From the NCBI RefSeq assembly GCF_015832195.1, contig NC_052026.1, forward strand, positions 16,959,013 through 17,023,012: a DNA stretch of 64,000 nucleotides. The letters run 5' to 3'. Origin of the DNA: Motacilla alba alba (taxonomy: Eukaryota > Chordata > Aves > Passeriformes > Motacillidae). Both the position numbers and the translations under genes were made by a program. The notes beneath the pieces were generated by a model. That model was not told the DNA's origin. It ran no database searches and worked only from the letters and a program-made list of their open reading frames with translations. Positions 27,301 through 40,482 of the stretch are shown piece after piece. The stretch's first letter is position 1; the number at the start of each line of letters is the position of its first letter.

Positions 27301-29639
27301 AATATTTTTATCTGTCTGGGAATGGGAACACAGTTATAACTAAGACAGCAATGAAAATTTTATTTAATCAACAGAAGTGATGTCAGGCTTAAAGGGAGTC
27401 CTGATCTTCAATTTCTAGGTTCCTGATGCAGATTTAACCTTAGGGTTTAAATGAAACAAGCATATTTTATGTTTTTCTCATAATTGCTAGCAGTGGGAAG
27501 TGTAACTTCTCACAGGATTCAGCAAAGAGCATTTGATTGTAAATTTTAAAGCTCGGGTCAAAGTACTTTTAACATGAGTTTTCATAGGAAATAATTTTCT
27601 TAGGAAAGTGTTTGAGAATTTATTGGTTTTGCCTTGGCATTCTGTTATGATCCCATGTCCTAAAGATTTTTTTTTTTCTTAAGCAATCAATATAGACACT
27701 CTTGAATAGCCAGCAGGCAAAGAAAATGTGGAGAGCTTGGACTGAACTGCTCTAAGTTTTGATCTGTAGACTGCCTGGAAATTCCTATTTGTACCTTCCT
27801 AAGATGTAGAGCTAAGGAATGTTTTTCTGACAAAACCTTAATCAAATCAGCATATTCCCTCAAAAGGGCTGCATTTTAACAGCTGTAGATCATTCAAAAG
27901 GAAATGAAAACCTAATAGCAATTGTAATTGCATGGTATGTGATAGATGTGAGTGGTTGCTTAGATGAAGATAGCACAGATGGAGCATCCCCATGACCTTC
28001 CCTGTGGGTTCATTCAAAACATGCAGTCCAAAACATTTCTTGCTTTAATTTAGATATCATAGAAAAATGCTAATATTGCTTGGTTGGCTGAGGAATTGCA
28101 GCTTATTTGAGCCAAACTTGGTCCATCATTTTTCTCATTGTGAGCCAATCCCTGTGTCAGTAGGAACCCTAGCATGCTTTTATTCCAGAAGCCCAGCTAA
28201 TTATCTCCTGTAGAAGGATTTAAATGCTTGTACCCCAGTAGGCACTTTAACCCTTAGGATGCTGGTTCTCTCTAGATTTTAGTGTTTTACTGAATGTGAA
28301 TTCATGAAAATAATATGCCAATAAATGAGAGAATGAAGCATTAAAATGAGCCACAGGAATGGATTAAAACTTAACATAAAATATATTCCAATGCTCAGTG
28401 TCCAGTTAATATCAGTGTGATTGCATTAGCACATAATACCTGCTATTAATTCAACTTCAATTTTATCCTACTGCTCCTCCTTGAAGAGAGGAACAGAGTG
28501 ACAGCCTGTAGTGAAAATCACAGAGAGAATCTGTTTGAAGAGTTCAACTTTTGTCTTTTTTTTTAAACATCAGCTTCAAATGGAGACAATAGCTGCAGGA
28601 TTGCTTCAAGCATTACAAAATCTTGGTCCTGATTCAAAGGACATAGAAACTATTATTCTGTTAAAACTGGTCTTGCTGAAGCTTTCATATCAGTGAATAG
28701 GAAACTCCTGAAGTGGAATTTGAGTCCAGGTGATGGAGGACTCTCACTGTCATGAAGCCTCAGGTCACAGCTGAGACTGCATAACAAGAATTCTGAAATT
28801 TCTAGATAAAGACTTGTTTGGGATGGTAGTGTTTTTTTGGTTTTTTTTTGTTTTTGTCACTTCTGTCACAAGGCTGCCCAGTCTGGTTCACTGCCAAGCC
28901 CATTATGTGGGACAGAAATTTGTGAATGGCTCCCTTTTTCCTGTGAACCCAACTTAAACAGCATGTCCAGGAGAGTTCACTAAAGGGAGAAAGTTCATAA
29001 AAAATGCAAGACTCCCTTTCCATGCTTAATATTTCAAAGTTACATGTGGTATTTCTGGCATAGATCGCATCTAACTTAAAATAACACGAACGAAGATAAA
29101 TAATGTAACACCAGTGATGAACAATCTTGAACAAGAAACTAAAGTATCTTTCTTTGTTTCCTGACTTATACTTTATGAAACTTTGATTAATGTGGCTTTG
29201 TAACATCTAAGCAAGTTCCCTGTATTTTACAGAAGGGTGAGGGTGGCTGTGGAAACCAAAGCAATTCATTTTCTTTGACAGGAGTTGCTCCAGTTGCCCT
29301 TCAAACCCAGTACATCAAAAAGCACAATGCCCCTCACAGATCTGAGAAGAATCTCCTTGCTCTGCAGTGAGGAAATCCTCACAGCAAATTCTGTGTGTGA
29401 TTTGAATGGATGAGTGTGTGGTGGTATCCTCTGCAAGCCTCATGAAAGAGTGACCTTCATCTGCTCTGCCTATGGATCCACGGAGGAATCACAATCTGAG
29501 CTCTGCCTTTGATCTCCTGAGCGTGTGCTGCTGGGAACAGAGCAGCTGATCGCTGCCCTGTGATAGAATCTGCTCTGTGTGCCAGCTCTTTCAAAGGCTT
29601 TTTTGTCATCTCTCTTGTAATAAGGTAGTTATGAACATT

Positions 29640-29960
29640 TCAGAACACGAGTGAGAGGCAGTAAAAGCGCAGAAAAAGGAATATTAGGCTCTATGCAGCT
29701 TATAATTAAAATCCTAGAGAGCAGTAGCTCTGAAGTGCATAAAGAAAAGTACAATAAAAGCAAGCAAACAAAAAACTCCACTTGATCCTGGAAACCACAA
29801 AGGGAGGCTGCTCCGTATGCAAGGCTTTCCATTTCAAGTCACCTTATCACCAGGACAGCTTTCAGTTTAGGATGACAAGCAAAAAGCCCGAAGGAATTCT
29901 TTGCCCATTCTGAGGGAGAGACAAGGCTCCCGTGCAGATGCCTGGCACGTTTGAGCTCTG
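29640..29960. promoter_or_regulatory. Candidate conserved non-coding element
   Basis: The segment has six CpGs (near 29648, 29668, 29813, 29888, 29931, 29947) in a CpG-poor window, plus 'aaccacaaag' (RUNX-type) and 'ccttatcacc' (GATA-type, reverse). A homeodomain-like 'tataattaaaatcc' sits at about 29700. No open frame of note is convincing (67 codons, 29629-29832, minus). The reading as an enhancer is inference and needs alignment to other birds or mammals. Confidence 0.25.
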
Positions 29961-32082
29961 TCCCACACTGAGCACTTCCACAGTTTTATACCTCACTGCT
30001 GTTTTATGATACTTCCAAGGGATTGACTTGACAGGGTGAAAAACAGCAAGCTGTATATTTAAATAGAGATTAAAAATACAACACAGAGCATTCTATTCTC
30101 CTGTCAACAATTTCAAGGTGAAAAGACCAACAACATATCAAGTAATAAAAGCCACTTTGCAGAGGTTAGCATAATGTAACCAAGAAAAGGGAGAGAATGA
30201 GGAAAAGAACAAAACATCTTTGGTATGCTTCAAGCATTAGAGCTCTTAGCTGTGGTCTGAAGATCAATAAGGCAGAACATTCTTTTTATTATATATTAAT
30301 ACAGTGTGAGCAGCAAGCATAGCAACTACCAGGACCATGTGACTGCTGCATATATGTATTTTTCCACTTTGTCAAGATGAATGCAGTTAAAATTTCATTT
30401 TGTCAGGTGCATAGAGTTAAAACTTTTGAGTCAATGAGTTGTATAAACCTATTTTTGTGGCACCCAGAAAAGAATGGAGGGGCTTGTAGTGACTTTCTTT
30501 TGCCCAAGCCAGGAGCTGAAACACTTTGTAAAGTAGGGTGGTGGGACACTGATGGTGAGGTGTAAGAGAGGTGTAAATAAAGGAGTTTCTGAGAGCAATT
30601 GCATTGCGAGGAAATTAAATTACCTTGGGAATTCTGTATTTTTATCATGATATCAAGTTGTTCTCTTGTTTAGATTTTTTTAAATGAAGATGTTGAACCT
30701 TCATTTGAAGAACTCAAGGGATGAGAAGGAATGAGCCCATACTTTCACCAGCTGATTAAAAACTTGGAAGCTCATTGGGATCTATTTTCCTTTAGAATTA
30801 TGTTGTGCTACAAGTTTGAAGTAGACTAGAATATGGTGTAAATTTGCATACTCTTTTTCAGATATGCTTTTTCTGCTTAATGTACAAAGTGAAGCTTTTC
30901 TCTTCCTGCTATCCATTACCAACAACAAAACCAATTAGGATTCTCATTTCAACTCAAAATACATAACTCAAAGAATATATATAAGTCATGCTTTAGTGCA
31001 GATATTCAAAAGTAATTTAGTAATAATACATCAAAAAGAATATTTTGTGTGGGGCTGCTGCAATCCACTATTGCAAAGGTATTTTTTTCTAGTCTCCTGA
31101 CAGCAGTTAAGATTGCTGTGCTGGTGAAGTGGGTCACATCTGTAACTCAAATTGTGCAGTTTCTCATCACTAATCGTGGTTGTTTGAATTGCACTTCAAG
31201 ACCTCATCTACATCTGTCTGCAGCACTGCTTCTGTTACAAAAACTCATAAAAGAGAAGTTAAATCATTATCAGTTAAATGTCTGACAGAGTCTTTTGCAA
31301 ATTTGTATTATAATGATTGTGTTTGAAAAAAATCATGGGCTTGACAGGTGCATTAAAGCTAAAATATGTTTGCTAAGGTTAAACAGCAAAAAGTCACATT
31401 ATTGCTACTTGTGTTAGAGCTTTGAAATTAAGAATTCACCACAAAGCTAAGGAGATCTCTTGCTTTACTGGAGTTAGTTTGAAGCCATTCAGTTGTGTGG
31501 GTGTTTTGAAGCAATAATAAAACTGTAAAGCTAGCGACCAAAGAGTGAGAATTTCTATACAGTGCTTTGTAATAAATTTAAGCAAAGCCTGAGGGTGACA
31601 TTGCACAAAGGATGTGTCACTGGCCTTCCTGTGCAGCTGTGTGAGCCTGTAATAAAGGTCCTAAATGTTTCTGCTGCAGCAGAGTTGGGCTGATAATAAA
31701 TACACAATGTAGGCTGATGTGGGATGGTCTTTTAAATAGCATCCTTTAATATGTTGTACCTTGATTCCTCGTGGACTGTCCCAAGCTCTTCCATGGCAAA
31801 CTGGGATAAGGTACAGGTACAGTGGCAGCTGATGGCTCCTCCAGCTCAGCAGTCAGGACTTTATCTTGTTTCCCCTGTCTCTGTGAAGCCATCTTTCCAT
31901 GCCGTGAGTGATCCAAGAACTGATTAATTCATGTTTGCAATATGCTTGAAAGCTTATCAAAGGGAAAGGGCGACAGAAGAAACAATTTTATTTTTATTCC
32001 AGACTGCTGGCAGAGCCTGTGAGCTGTAGCTGTACTGAGGCTTTGGTGCTGTTTGCTTTGAGCACAACACTTCAGTTGTCAT

Positions 32083-32095
32083 CGCGGCGAGTGCC
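32083..32095. other. Isolated CpG cluster
   Basis: Four CpGs occur within 13 bp in 'atcgcggcgagtgccggc', while the surrounding kilobases have almost none. It is far too short for a CpG island. It may mark a protected, unmethylated regulatory site or be a chance survivor; no promoter motif was seen beside it. Confidence 0.4.
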
Positions 32096-35000
32096 GGCCC
32101 ACTGCTCTCACACAGCTCTTCCCTTGCAAATGATATTCAGCTGTGCTCCCTTGGAGCAGCAGTGACAGCACCAAACACCTCACAGCAATGCTGATTTGAT
32201 TCCTTTTTCTCTCTCTTTTCTTTTGTTTTGTTTTTGTTGCAAACAAACGAAGAAGTTCAATCAACGTTTTTATTTCAGTCACAGCCTCAAGGATTTTCCA
32301 GGTGAAAATGAAACCTGGTTCCATAGTTCAGCTGATGACCTTGGTGGTGTCTCTGTAGATCTGAAATGGGAATTTGTGTCTTAGTCTTGTGACTGAAATA
32401 CAACTTATCTTTAAATCAATATTCAATGTCTCTCTCTAAAGACTGCACTGATGGTCTGGCCAATCTCTATCTTGGAAAGTTGGAGAGCAACTCACTTAAG
32501 CTGTGATCCCATTTCAAGTCCAGAATTTCTAGCTTGAAATTCTAGCCTGCAGATCTTGTTAAGATTACAGATTAAGGGCTTGCACCTAAACACAATAGAG
32601 TTCAGGGGAGTATTTCTATTGAGTTTGTCAGGCATAAAATCAGACCTGCTCAGAACAGGACAAATCACACTTGTAAATCTTTGTAGATCAGTATCATTCA
32701 CTCCTTATCTCTTGTGAATGTCTCCTCATTATTTCTATTGTCAAAACTTGAAGCTTTTCATTTTCAGTCCTCTTCTCTTGGGTTGTGTCTTGATAGAACA
32801 TCTGCAATTTCATTAAACTCATGTCATCTTCCTATTTCAGGCAGTGAAAATAAAACCAGAGGGGAACTGAATGTTTTGCTACATTCAATATGGAGTGTCA
32901 GGATAAAAGATCCTCGTAAACTCTTGTTTTTTGAATGTTGTTCTTCTGTTTATAAGCATAGTAAATTCTCAGTGTGATAGATCTCAGCACTTCAGGCTTG
33001 TGGGATAAAAGATGCATGTGTTCTGAAGAATGATTTATCGTAAACCCCAAAAGCTGTAGATGATCTGTAAGTGCCACTAATGCATTTGAAAGCCACTATT
33101 GCACTGATTCTATCTAAAGAGAGTTCTTGTTACTCTCCAGTGACATCTGTTACCTGTTTTGAAGCTGTCATTTGGAAGTATGTGAGTACACGGGGCAGAT
33201 TTCTGGCAGGTGTTGCTTTTTAGGAGGAAGTGAATGCAAGAAACTGGGAAATGTCAGTTCAATTTCAGAGCAGTCACTGCTGTCACCATGGGCTGAGCAC
33301 ATCCTCATCTCCAGCTCGTGGTGTTGCTCCCTCACGTTTGTGCTTGTTCTGAGTGTGTTAAGCCAAAATTATCACCTAGAAATAACAAGAGTTCCTCAGT
33401 TTTATGGACTAATATCACTTTTTATTGTCCCTCCTCACCTCTTTTAAATTCAGACCTGCTGTTTCATTACCAAATAATTTCCTACTCCCTCCTTATTTCT
33501 TGAGAGATGAACAGATCAGCCAAACTGAGCAGAAGCCTGGCCTCTGGGAGGGCTCCTCACTGTCTCTGGATTTCTGGATGCTTCCTGTCCAGCTTTGGCT
33601 CTTTTAGTGATCTCCAAATTTCCCTGTTTTATCAGATCACAAAATAAAAACAGTGGATAAAATTGATTAAATAAATGCTAATGCCACACTAGTAGTCATG
33701 TTGAAAACTATACTGTAATTTCAGTCCTCAATAATTGCATTCCATGCGTGATACTGTCCAGTCAGCCTGTATGAAGAAGGGCAAGGTTAAAACTGCGTGA
33801 AAAAATCACAAATGCATGTGTGTCACCTGGCAGCATGACAGAGCTCATCTGATGTACAGGTTCAACATTTTAGTGCTCCTGCTGTCCTTAACAGGTGGAT
33901 TTCATCCAATTCAGAAACAGCAAGTGTGTTATTCCCTGCACAAGCCCAAAAGTCCTGCAGAGGCAACTCATGCTGAAGCAAAATGTTTGCTTTGCTGGAG
34001 TGGCACTTAGACATTCAGTAGGACAACACTGGCAAACTTCACACTGGCTTGGAGTGCTGGAATGAGAATACAGAATTATACAATAATTCCACAGTGGCAT
34101 CCAGTTGTGTTAAACCTTTCTGAGGCGAAAAGCAGTCAGTCTCTCACTTCCAGGGTGGAACCTGGTTAAAAGGCTTGGTTTCTCTGTTGTGTGAGTTATT
34201 TTAGACAGCTTTCAACCTGGCTTGGAATGAAAATAAATCCAGTTTATAATGTGCACCTTAAAATACTTATATTAAATTGTGAGGGTTTGTGAGATGTCTT
34301 TCTGTCATTACAGCCAACTTGTAGTTCTGTCTTGTCATTCATTGTTGAAAATGGATGCATGGAGACACTGAAGTGATGAGACACTCGTGAACTGATGTAG
34401 AAATCAAAAAAAAGTGAGAAGGGGGTTCCCATCCAAATAGCTTTGGACAGAGTTCTGTCACAATTTTTGTGTAATTTTTCCCATTGAGACTTTCTTAAAA
34501 CACAAAAAAATATGTATTTTCTTCTTAAAATCAGGAAGTCCTTAACAACATTGATGAAACTGATGGATATCAGGTGCTGTTTGGATCACATTAGAAGATA
34601 CCTGAGACCTTTAGCTGAAATATTTCAGCTTTTCAATAGCTACTACAATTCCAGGTTTCTGGCTAAATGAAGAGAAAAAGTTATTTCCTTCTAACAAAAT
34701 GACTTTCAAAAGATACAACACTGACAGGCCCTAACCATAGATAGGTGGCTCATAAATTTTAATGTATCCCAAAACCTGTGTTTTAATGGCTTGTTTAATA
34801 GTTTACTCCACTAATTCCTACTGATCTATTGTAGTGGGCTGAGCCAAACAGATTCTTTTAAATTTCAAATCTATCTTTATGCTTCCTATTTGCCTTGTTA
34901 AAAAGAGGAATTAGAATTAATCATGCTCTCCTTTGCTGCTTGTTAATAACCCCAGATACCTCTGTGCCTTGAGCTTAATTCTCTCATTTCAGATGTGCAG

Positions 35001-35380
35001 CCCTGCTTAACCTCAGGCTCTGCTCCCAGTGTTGGGTTTACAGCTGGTCCAAGTTGCTCTAACTGTCCTGGGCTGCTGTAGCTGTGTTTATTTACAGCAG
35101 CTCCTCGTTCTGCCTCATAATTTCCCATATTGCAGAATAGAGTTGAAACCAAACAAAAAATAAAGTAATGTGAGCAGGCATCCTCCGAGGTAATTTCTTT
35201 TTGAAGTAAATTTTTAAGAACTCGTCTGAGAGAAAGGTGTGGGTGGCTCTTGGTTTTAAGGGTATTTATAAAGAGGTTGGAGTGGGGATTTTGAGGTTGG
35301 TTTTGGGGATGAAGGAAGGGATCTACTTGAGCTGCCATTACTCTACACATAAAAATGTGTAGCACATAGACTCTACCTCT

Positions 35381-35480
35381 TCAGAAATGCAAAACTAATT
35401 ACATCTTAATTTGCATATCAAAGCAAATTACAACCTAATGAAACATTTGCCTGCCAAACATTTCTTTATCTTAATGAACA
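35381..35480. promoter_or_regulatory. Candidate enhancer with octamer plus HMG-box site
   Basis: A perfect POU octamer ATTTGCAT (35409-35416) is followed without spacing by ATCAAAG (35417-35423), an HMG-box type site (TCF/LEF-like, also compatible with SOX). The layout matches the known adjacent SOX-POU composite read on the opposite strand (ATTTGCAT then AACAATG-like). TAATTA-type cores flank it (35396-35401, about 35426-35430). Known SOX-POU composites act in pluripotent and neural cells; the assignment here rests only on the motif arrangement. Confidence 0.4.
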
Positions 35481-38400
35481 GAAAAAGAATACCTATTATA
35501 GCCTGATTAAAATGTCTTTGTACTTGTCCAATAGGTTACAGTCTGTATATATAAAAATATCGTTTCACGATCTTACTGGCAATGTGAACAAAACAGATTC
35601 TAATTTACAGCATAAATTTTATTGTTTGTATCCATAGATGTAAAAACTGATAGGGAAAAAATGTTTTGCATTTTCATTGGAAGCAGAAGAGAGAGTATAA
35701 TTTTGAACAGGTATTAATTATTCTACTTGGAGTTCTATATTATAAAATAATGCTCAGAATCTGAGAAATTTGCACTCGTAATTCATACATTACTACAAGT
35801 ATATACCACGATTACTTTCTTTCTTAATGAAGCTCATCTTGTGAAACTCCCCTCAGTCAAACCTGAGAAAGTTCAGACAGAAAATGACCTAATGCTTAAA
35901 AGCTAATTCAGTTGAGAAAAAATTCTTTAGCTCCTGTTACAAGAAATTTATGGAATAAGCAGAAGTTACTACAACTTTAGATACAGCGTCATAAATCAGC
36001 TGTACTGCAAGTACATATCTTGGGGTGAATATGTTTTATTTACTTAATTTAAAATCTGCATGCAGTTGCTGTTTTGGACTATCTTCAGTACTCTTTAGTA
36101 ATTAACCAAAAGCTGAAATAAATTTGCTGAACAGAACTGTTCTTAATACAAATGCTAAATCATTTTCCCCCAGTGTAATTGTACCTGAATAGATGCAACT
36201 GTAACATGTGCCATAAAAGGAGATAAAGCAGCAACATAATGTACAATTTCTTAGTGCATAATGGTAACTCTGAATAACACATGCTCCATGAAGAAAAGTA
36301 ATTTAAACTGCATTACAACAAATGTCATATTTTAAAATGGAAACTATCCATCATGTATTGAGAGGAAGTGTTGGTGAACTACAATAAGTCTAAGGGATGT
36401 ACTTAAAAATTCTTTTAGGGGTCCATTAAAAATAAATTGATGGACTTGCTTTTAGGACATTGTTATAAATTGAAAGTGACAGATACATGTATGTTCCCTC
36501 CTCATGGTGTGTAAAGCAATAATCACAAACTCGGTGGACAGCAATTGTACAGAATAATCAGAAGTGATTCCTATTCTACAGTGGATAAAGCCGTCATCTT
36601 AGGAAATGATTAGTGCATTTTTAAATCACATTGGTAGAAATGTGTGATATTTAATTTAGGTTTTTATTCCAGTGGGTGTTAGATTTATGGCAGCACAGTA
36701 AGTTTTAACAGTGAAAGCCAAAGCATGGAAACTGGCAGTAGAAAACTTGTGTATCTAGGCTTTGTAGTGTTTCTCTAAAAATAGGAAATGTGCATATTAA
36801 ATCCTTTTAAGCTCATAGATAATTCAACAGTGCATGTGTACATTTTATGGCTTTCAATGAAGACTTCCTGAAGAGTAGAAAACCACTTTTTTTGTAGTTC
36901 CCTTTTTAATGCAAAATTGTCAGATTTCACAGAGGAAGGGATCCTGGCATCCTGCTGACCTTAGCTTGGGCTGATGCACACCACCAGAGGAGGTGGAGGT
37001 TTTAGAAATCTGCAGTGTGCACTGGGGGAATGTCTTGCTGTGGAGGCCTTAAAAAACAAGGAAATAAAAGGTCTGTCCACATCTAAATGTTGTTTCTCAA
37101 CTGAAGTGGTGTTTTTTTAATTTTTTTTCTGTTTGTTTGTTTGTTTGTTAGTTTCCTACAATTTGGAATACTTGAAAATGTGCAGAGACCTCTGCACATT
37201 ATGGAAGGGGGAAGAATGGCATCTAGGAATTTACAGGGTTTGTTCTCCCTTCCTCTCTATATATGTTTGAATATAAAAAAGGGGGAAATTCTGTGTATCA
37301 GGTGCCTCACACCCTCAATGATCTGCTGGAATATGGCAAGTGGATTTGCAGTGAGCTCACTTTGTTATCTCAAGAGACCTTGTTCCCTATTCCTTGTCTG
37401 CAAGGACATCTAGAATGTAGCCTGTGATTTTGAACCAAATTTTGTATACTTAAGAAGAAACAGTCTTGAGTCTTTCTCTCAGTTGGCTTCCATCAACATT
37501 TTGCCCTTAACTTGAGTGACTTTGAGTTCTGCTGTTTTTCTGGAAACTGTTTTCTATTTTGTTACACTGCTTGAGGTATTTTTAATAGGGCCTCCTTAAT
37601 ACTGCTTAAGAAACACGCTTTTGATGCAGCCAGTTTGAGTCCATTGAAACACTTGGAAGAAAGAGGGGGAAATGGTTCTGAAAACTGCTAGCATGTGGAA
37701 GATGGAGGGGGTGTGTAAAAATAAAGTGTGATTCCTGCTCTTGTACTCTTATTAACAAAGAACATTTGTAAAGTCAGTGTGAAACACTGAAAACTTTGCT
37801 TTGGTCCAGAGAAGAATATAAGGAGAAGGTATTTGACCTTTAAAGTGTCAGCAATGCTTTGGCAGACAGAATGCAGGCTGTAATATTTCAATGGGGTGTG
37901 AAATATTTCTTTAATCTCCAATCCCTGCAAAGAGAGAAATTGAAAATCTACTGTCCCCCCAAGTGTGCGGCTCAAAAATAAAACTCCAGGGGCCTGACTT
38001 CTGTAAATGCAGGCTTTGTTCTTGAGAGGTAAAAGGTGATGGAAGAGGGTTTTGTCTTTTGGTTTTACCTTTGCCAGAAGGAATTAAAAAAGTTTCCTGA
38101 TCTTCAGCTCACTTTAATGAAAAAGTGGAGAGTACAGCTACAACCTTCAGAGACATTCAACCAACCCTATTGTGGGCTGAAATTTCCTGTATCCTTACTG
38201 GCCCTTGCTTTACCAAACTGCAAAGATTATTTGTTGAGGCGGTTGTTAGTAACACTAATGAAATGTTTCAGTCTGCCATGACTCAGTAGGAAAAAACTTG
38301 TATTTGGAACAAGGCTAAACAAAACCTGAGAAATTCAAGAGACAGGAAGAAACTCTAGTTCGGATGAGATGATTGGAAGGGTGTAGAATCTTTGTTTAAT

Positions 38401-40351
38401 TAGTTTTCCTGTGAAAGTTTTGAAGAAGAAACAATTTTTTGATTAGAATTGAATACTGGCTCACTATCCTGTATTTTTTGGCAGATGACTGCCCAAGCTT
38501 GAAACTTTGTTTTTCAACTACCTGTGTGTAATACATAAAGAATAAAAATAGAATTATGTCTCACATGAGAACCAGGCTATGGAGCTCAAAAATTATTATT
38601 TTAGAATTCATGTCCTGTGTGATACCTTTATACATGCTTAACTCTCTCTGTGTATTAATTGCTTGCAGAGAGCAGAATAGAAGTGTAAGGTGCTGATTAT
38701 GTTCATGGGTAGTGAGGAACCCAAAATTTCATCCTTCTTTCCTTAATGTGCTGACAATTGGCATTAGTAGATGTGAAACAGCAATTCCAGCTTCCACGCA
38801 CCTGACTTCCCAGGCTCAACAGTGAGCATCCATTATCCACCTCTGTGTTCTGCTGGGTGCAGCAGGGAGGGAGGGTTTGCTGTGCTAATTGCAGCGCTAA
38901 GTGGCTTTAATGGAACGGGGCTGGTTTAGGAGAGCTGTAACCAAGTGAGAGCTGAGACTAGAGGCAGCCCTGCTGTCCCCTGTCACAGCCTGAAGAGCTT
39001 TTTAGGGAATGGACCCTTTTGAGGCTATTGAGTTGTCAACCTGACTTTATTGGGCTGTTACTCGTGGCAGCAGTGAAATGTGTCACAGCTGCTCCAGACT
39101 TCCCCTGTCAGTCTCAGCAGGCCATGGGGATCTGTGTCCCTGTTTTCCTTTCTTCACTCTCTTTTAAACAAAGTGTCAAACTTCCTTCCCAGCTTCAATG
39201 AGAATAAATTCATAAATCGAGAAGACTTCCAGATTCTGCGGGGATTTAGTCTGTGTGGAAAAAAGAAAGATGTGAATGTATGTTAGGCATTTCAGACTTT
39301 GTTAAACAACACATTCCAGAGATAAATGCTCAGGTTGGAATTAAGTTCAGAACACTTCTTGCCCAACCTGTAGTGATACTTGAAAATGCATTTTTTTTTA
39401 ATCTTCACTCTGTACTCCCAAGGCTGAGCATCTTTTTATGCTGATAGCTTTTCTCTCTGTTTGTCTCTCAGTGTAAACAGGAAAGCTCACTTTTCTCTAA
39501 GCAGGAAGGTTTATTTAATGGAAATGAAACTGGGACTTTATGGAAGATGATGTAATCTCCAGTGTGCCTGTGTCCAGTCATACGTTTATATTTGAGGAAA
39601 TAGACCTCAGCCTCATCACACAGCACAGATGAATGCAAGATGAGCTGTGAAGAAGGAAAATTTGGGCAGCTTTTTATTTTTTAATTTTTTTTAAATTAAT
39701 TTACCTTTTTGAATTCCAGTATTTCCTGTTCCAGGAACCCTACAGCTAATTTTTCCTGGCCTTTTAAAAGGTGATCTTAGGGGTACTGTAACTCATCCAG
39801 TCTGCACATCACTGGCAGACTTCAGGATTCAGGATCTTGAATCTTCATCTCTTTCTCTGGAGTAACAAACTTTGCTGAAGGGGGAGACCCAGCTCTGCTG
39901 GTTTAGTCTCAGCATAACTGAGATCCTTCAAAGCAGAGCTAGGCCAAATAACTTCACTTCTGTGGAATTTCTGGGCGCTGCTTTGTTATTTGCCCTTCAG
40001 TATTTGTTCTACTTGGAGACAGTGGGTAAGGTTTCGTAGAACCACGAGGCAACAAAGGTGCTTATTTTGACTATCAATAAAGATTTGGCACCCAGGATGT
40101 CACTGAGGGATACATGGTGGAGATTTGCTGCTCCTTTTTGTGCCAGGTGATTTGCCTTGCAGTTCCAGCCATGCTGCGTTGCTCTGTTTTCCTTGCTTAC
40201 ATAAGGTCAGAGAAGCTTCTTCAGTACTAAATTCAGGATACAGCTACTGTTTCAAGTGTCAGCAGAAACGGCCTCAAGTACTCTGACTGATTAGGAAGGA
40301 CTGAAAACCAGTGCAAAGTGCTTTGTTTATCAAATGAGTCTTGTTCTGCTC
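35481..40351. other. Non-coding sequence, first 1.4 kb AT-rich and CNE-like
   Basis: No gene recognised; the longest open frame is 95 codons (37688-37975, minus). From 35481 to about 36860 the sequence is AT-rich, complex rather than repetitive, and dense in TAAT, octamer-like and ATAAA words, the texture of conserved non-coding blocks near developmental genes. The remainder looks ordinary. A short (TTTG)n tract lies at 37130-37149. Near 38885-38920 a 'gctaattgcagcgctaagtg' stretch retains CpG. Confidence 0.5.
37130..37149. repeat. (TTTG)n simple repeat
   Basis: About five tandem GTTT/TTTG units follow T-rich runs at 37112-37128. Ordinary simple repeat. Confidence 0.85.
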
Positions 40352-40482
40352 ATATTTGCATGCACACAACTGTAAAATGTCATAATTCAAGTGGCAATTA
40401 TGGCAACATGTGCAAATTGGGTGATTCTGCATGCAGCTGGCCAGTTGTGCATGCACAATTACCAAAATTACAAATGCAATCA
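40352..40482. promoter_or_regulatory. Octamer-rich segment with long inverted repeat
   Basis: The left arm TGCATGCACACAACTG (40357-40372) and right arm CAGTTGTGCATGCA (40442-40455) are reverse complements apart from an extra CA in the left arm. Between and around them are a POU octamer ATTTGCAT (40355-40362), a TGCAAATT (40411-40418), a further GCATGC near 40429-40434 and an AAATGCAA (40472-40479). Repeated octamer and GCATGC words over 130 bp suggest a POU-factor-bound element. Alternatively it may be a decayed inverted repeat of unknown origin. An open frame on the minus strand (40274-40483) covers it but has no family resemblance. Confidence 0.4.

Larger units (their letters stand above)
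24389..35380. other. Non-coding unique sequence, no gene found
   Basis: Eleven kilobases with no recognised gene, RNA or transposon. The longest open frames are 140 codons (34943-35365, minus) and 134 codons (28802-29206, minus); neither has a recognisable domain and both are within chance expectation. A T-rich simple tract lies at about 28831-28856. Two sub-segments stand out and are listed separately: 29640-29960 and the CpG cluster at 32083-32095. Confidence 0.6.

Noticed and set aside
28571..28696. Open stretch after a T-rich acceptor-like sequence, resembling an exon
   Set aside because: There is no donor site in frame before the stop and no recognisable protein.
34943..35365. 140-codon minus-strand open frame, the longest in the window
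   Set aside because: No recognisable domain or family, no coherent splice sites or promoter. The length is within chance expectation for six frames over 64 kb.
39019..39201. 60-codon plus-strand frame with a signal-peptide-like start
   Set aside because: A short hydrophobic run is common by chance, and nothing downstream resembles a secreted protein or an exon.
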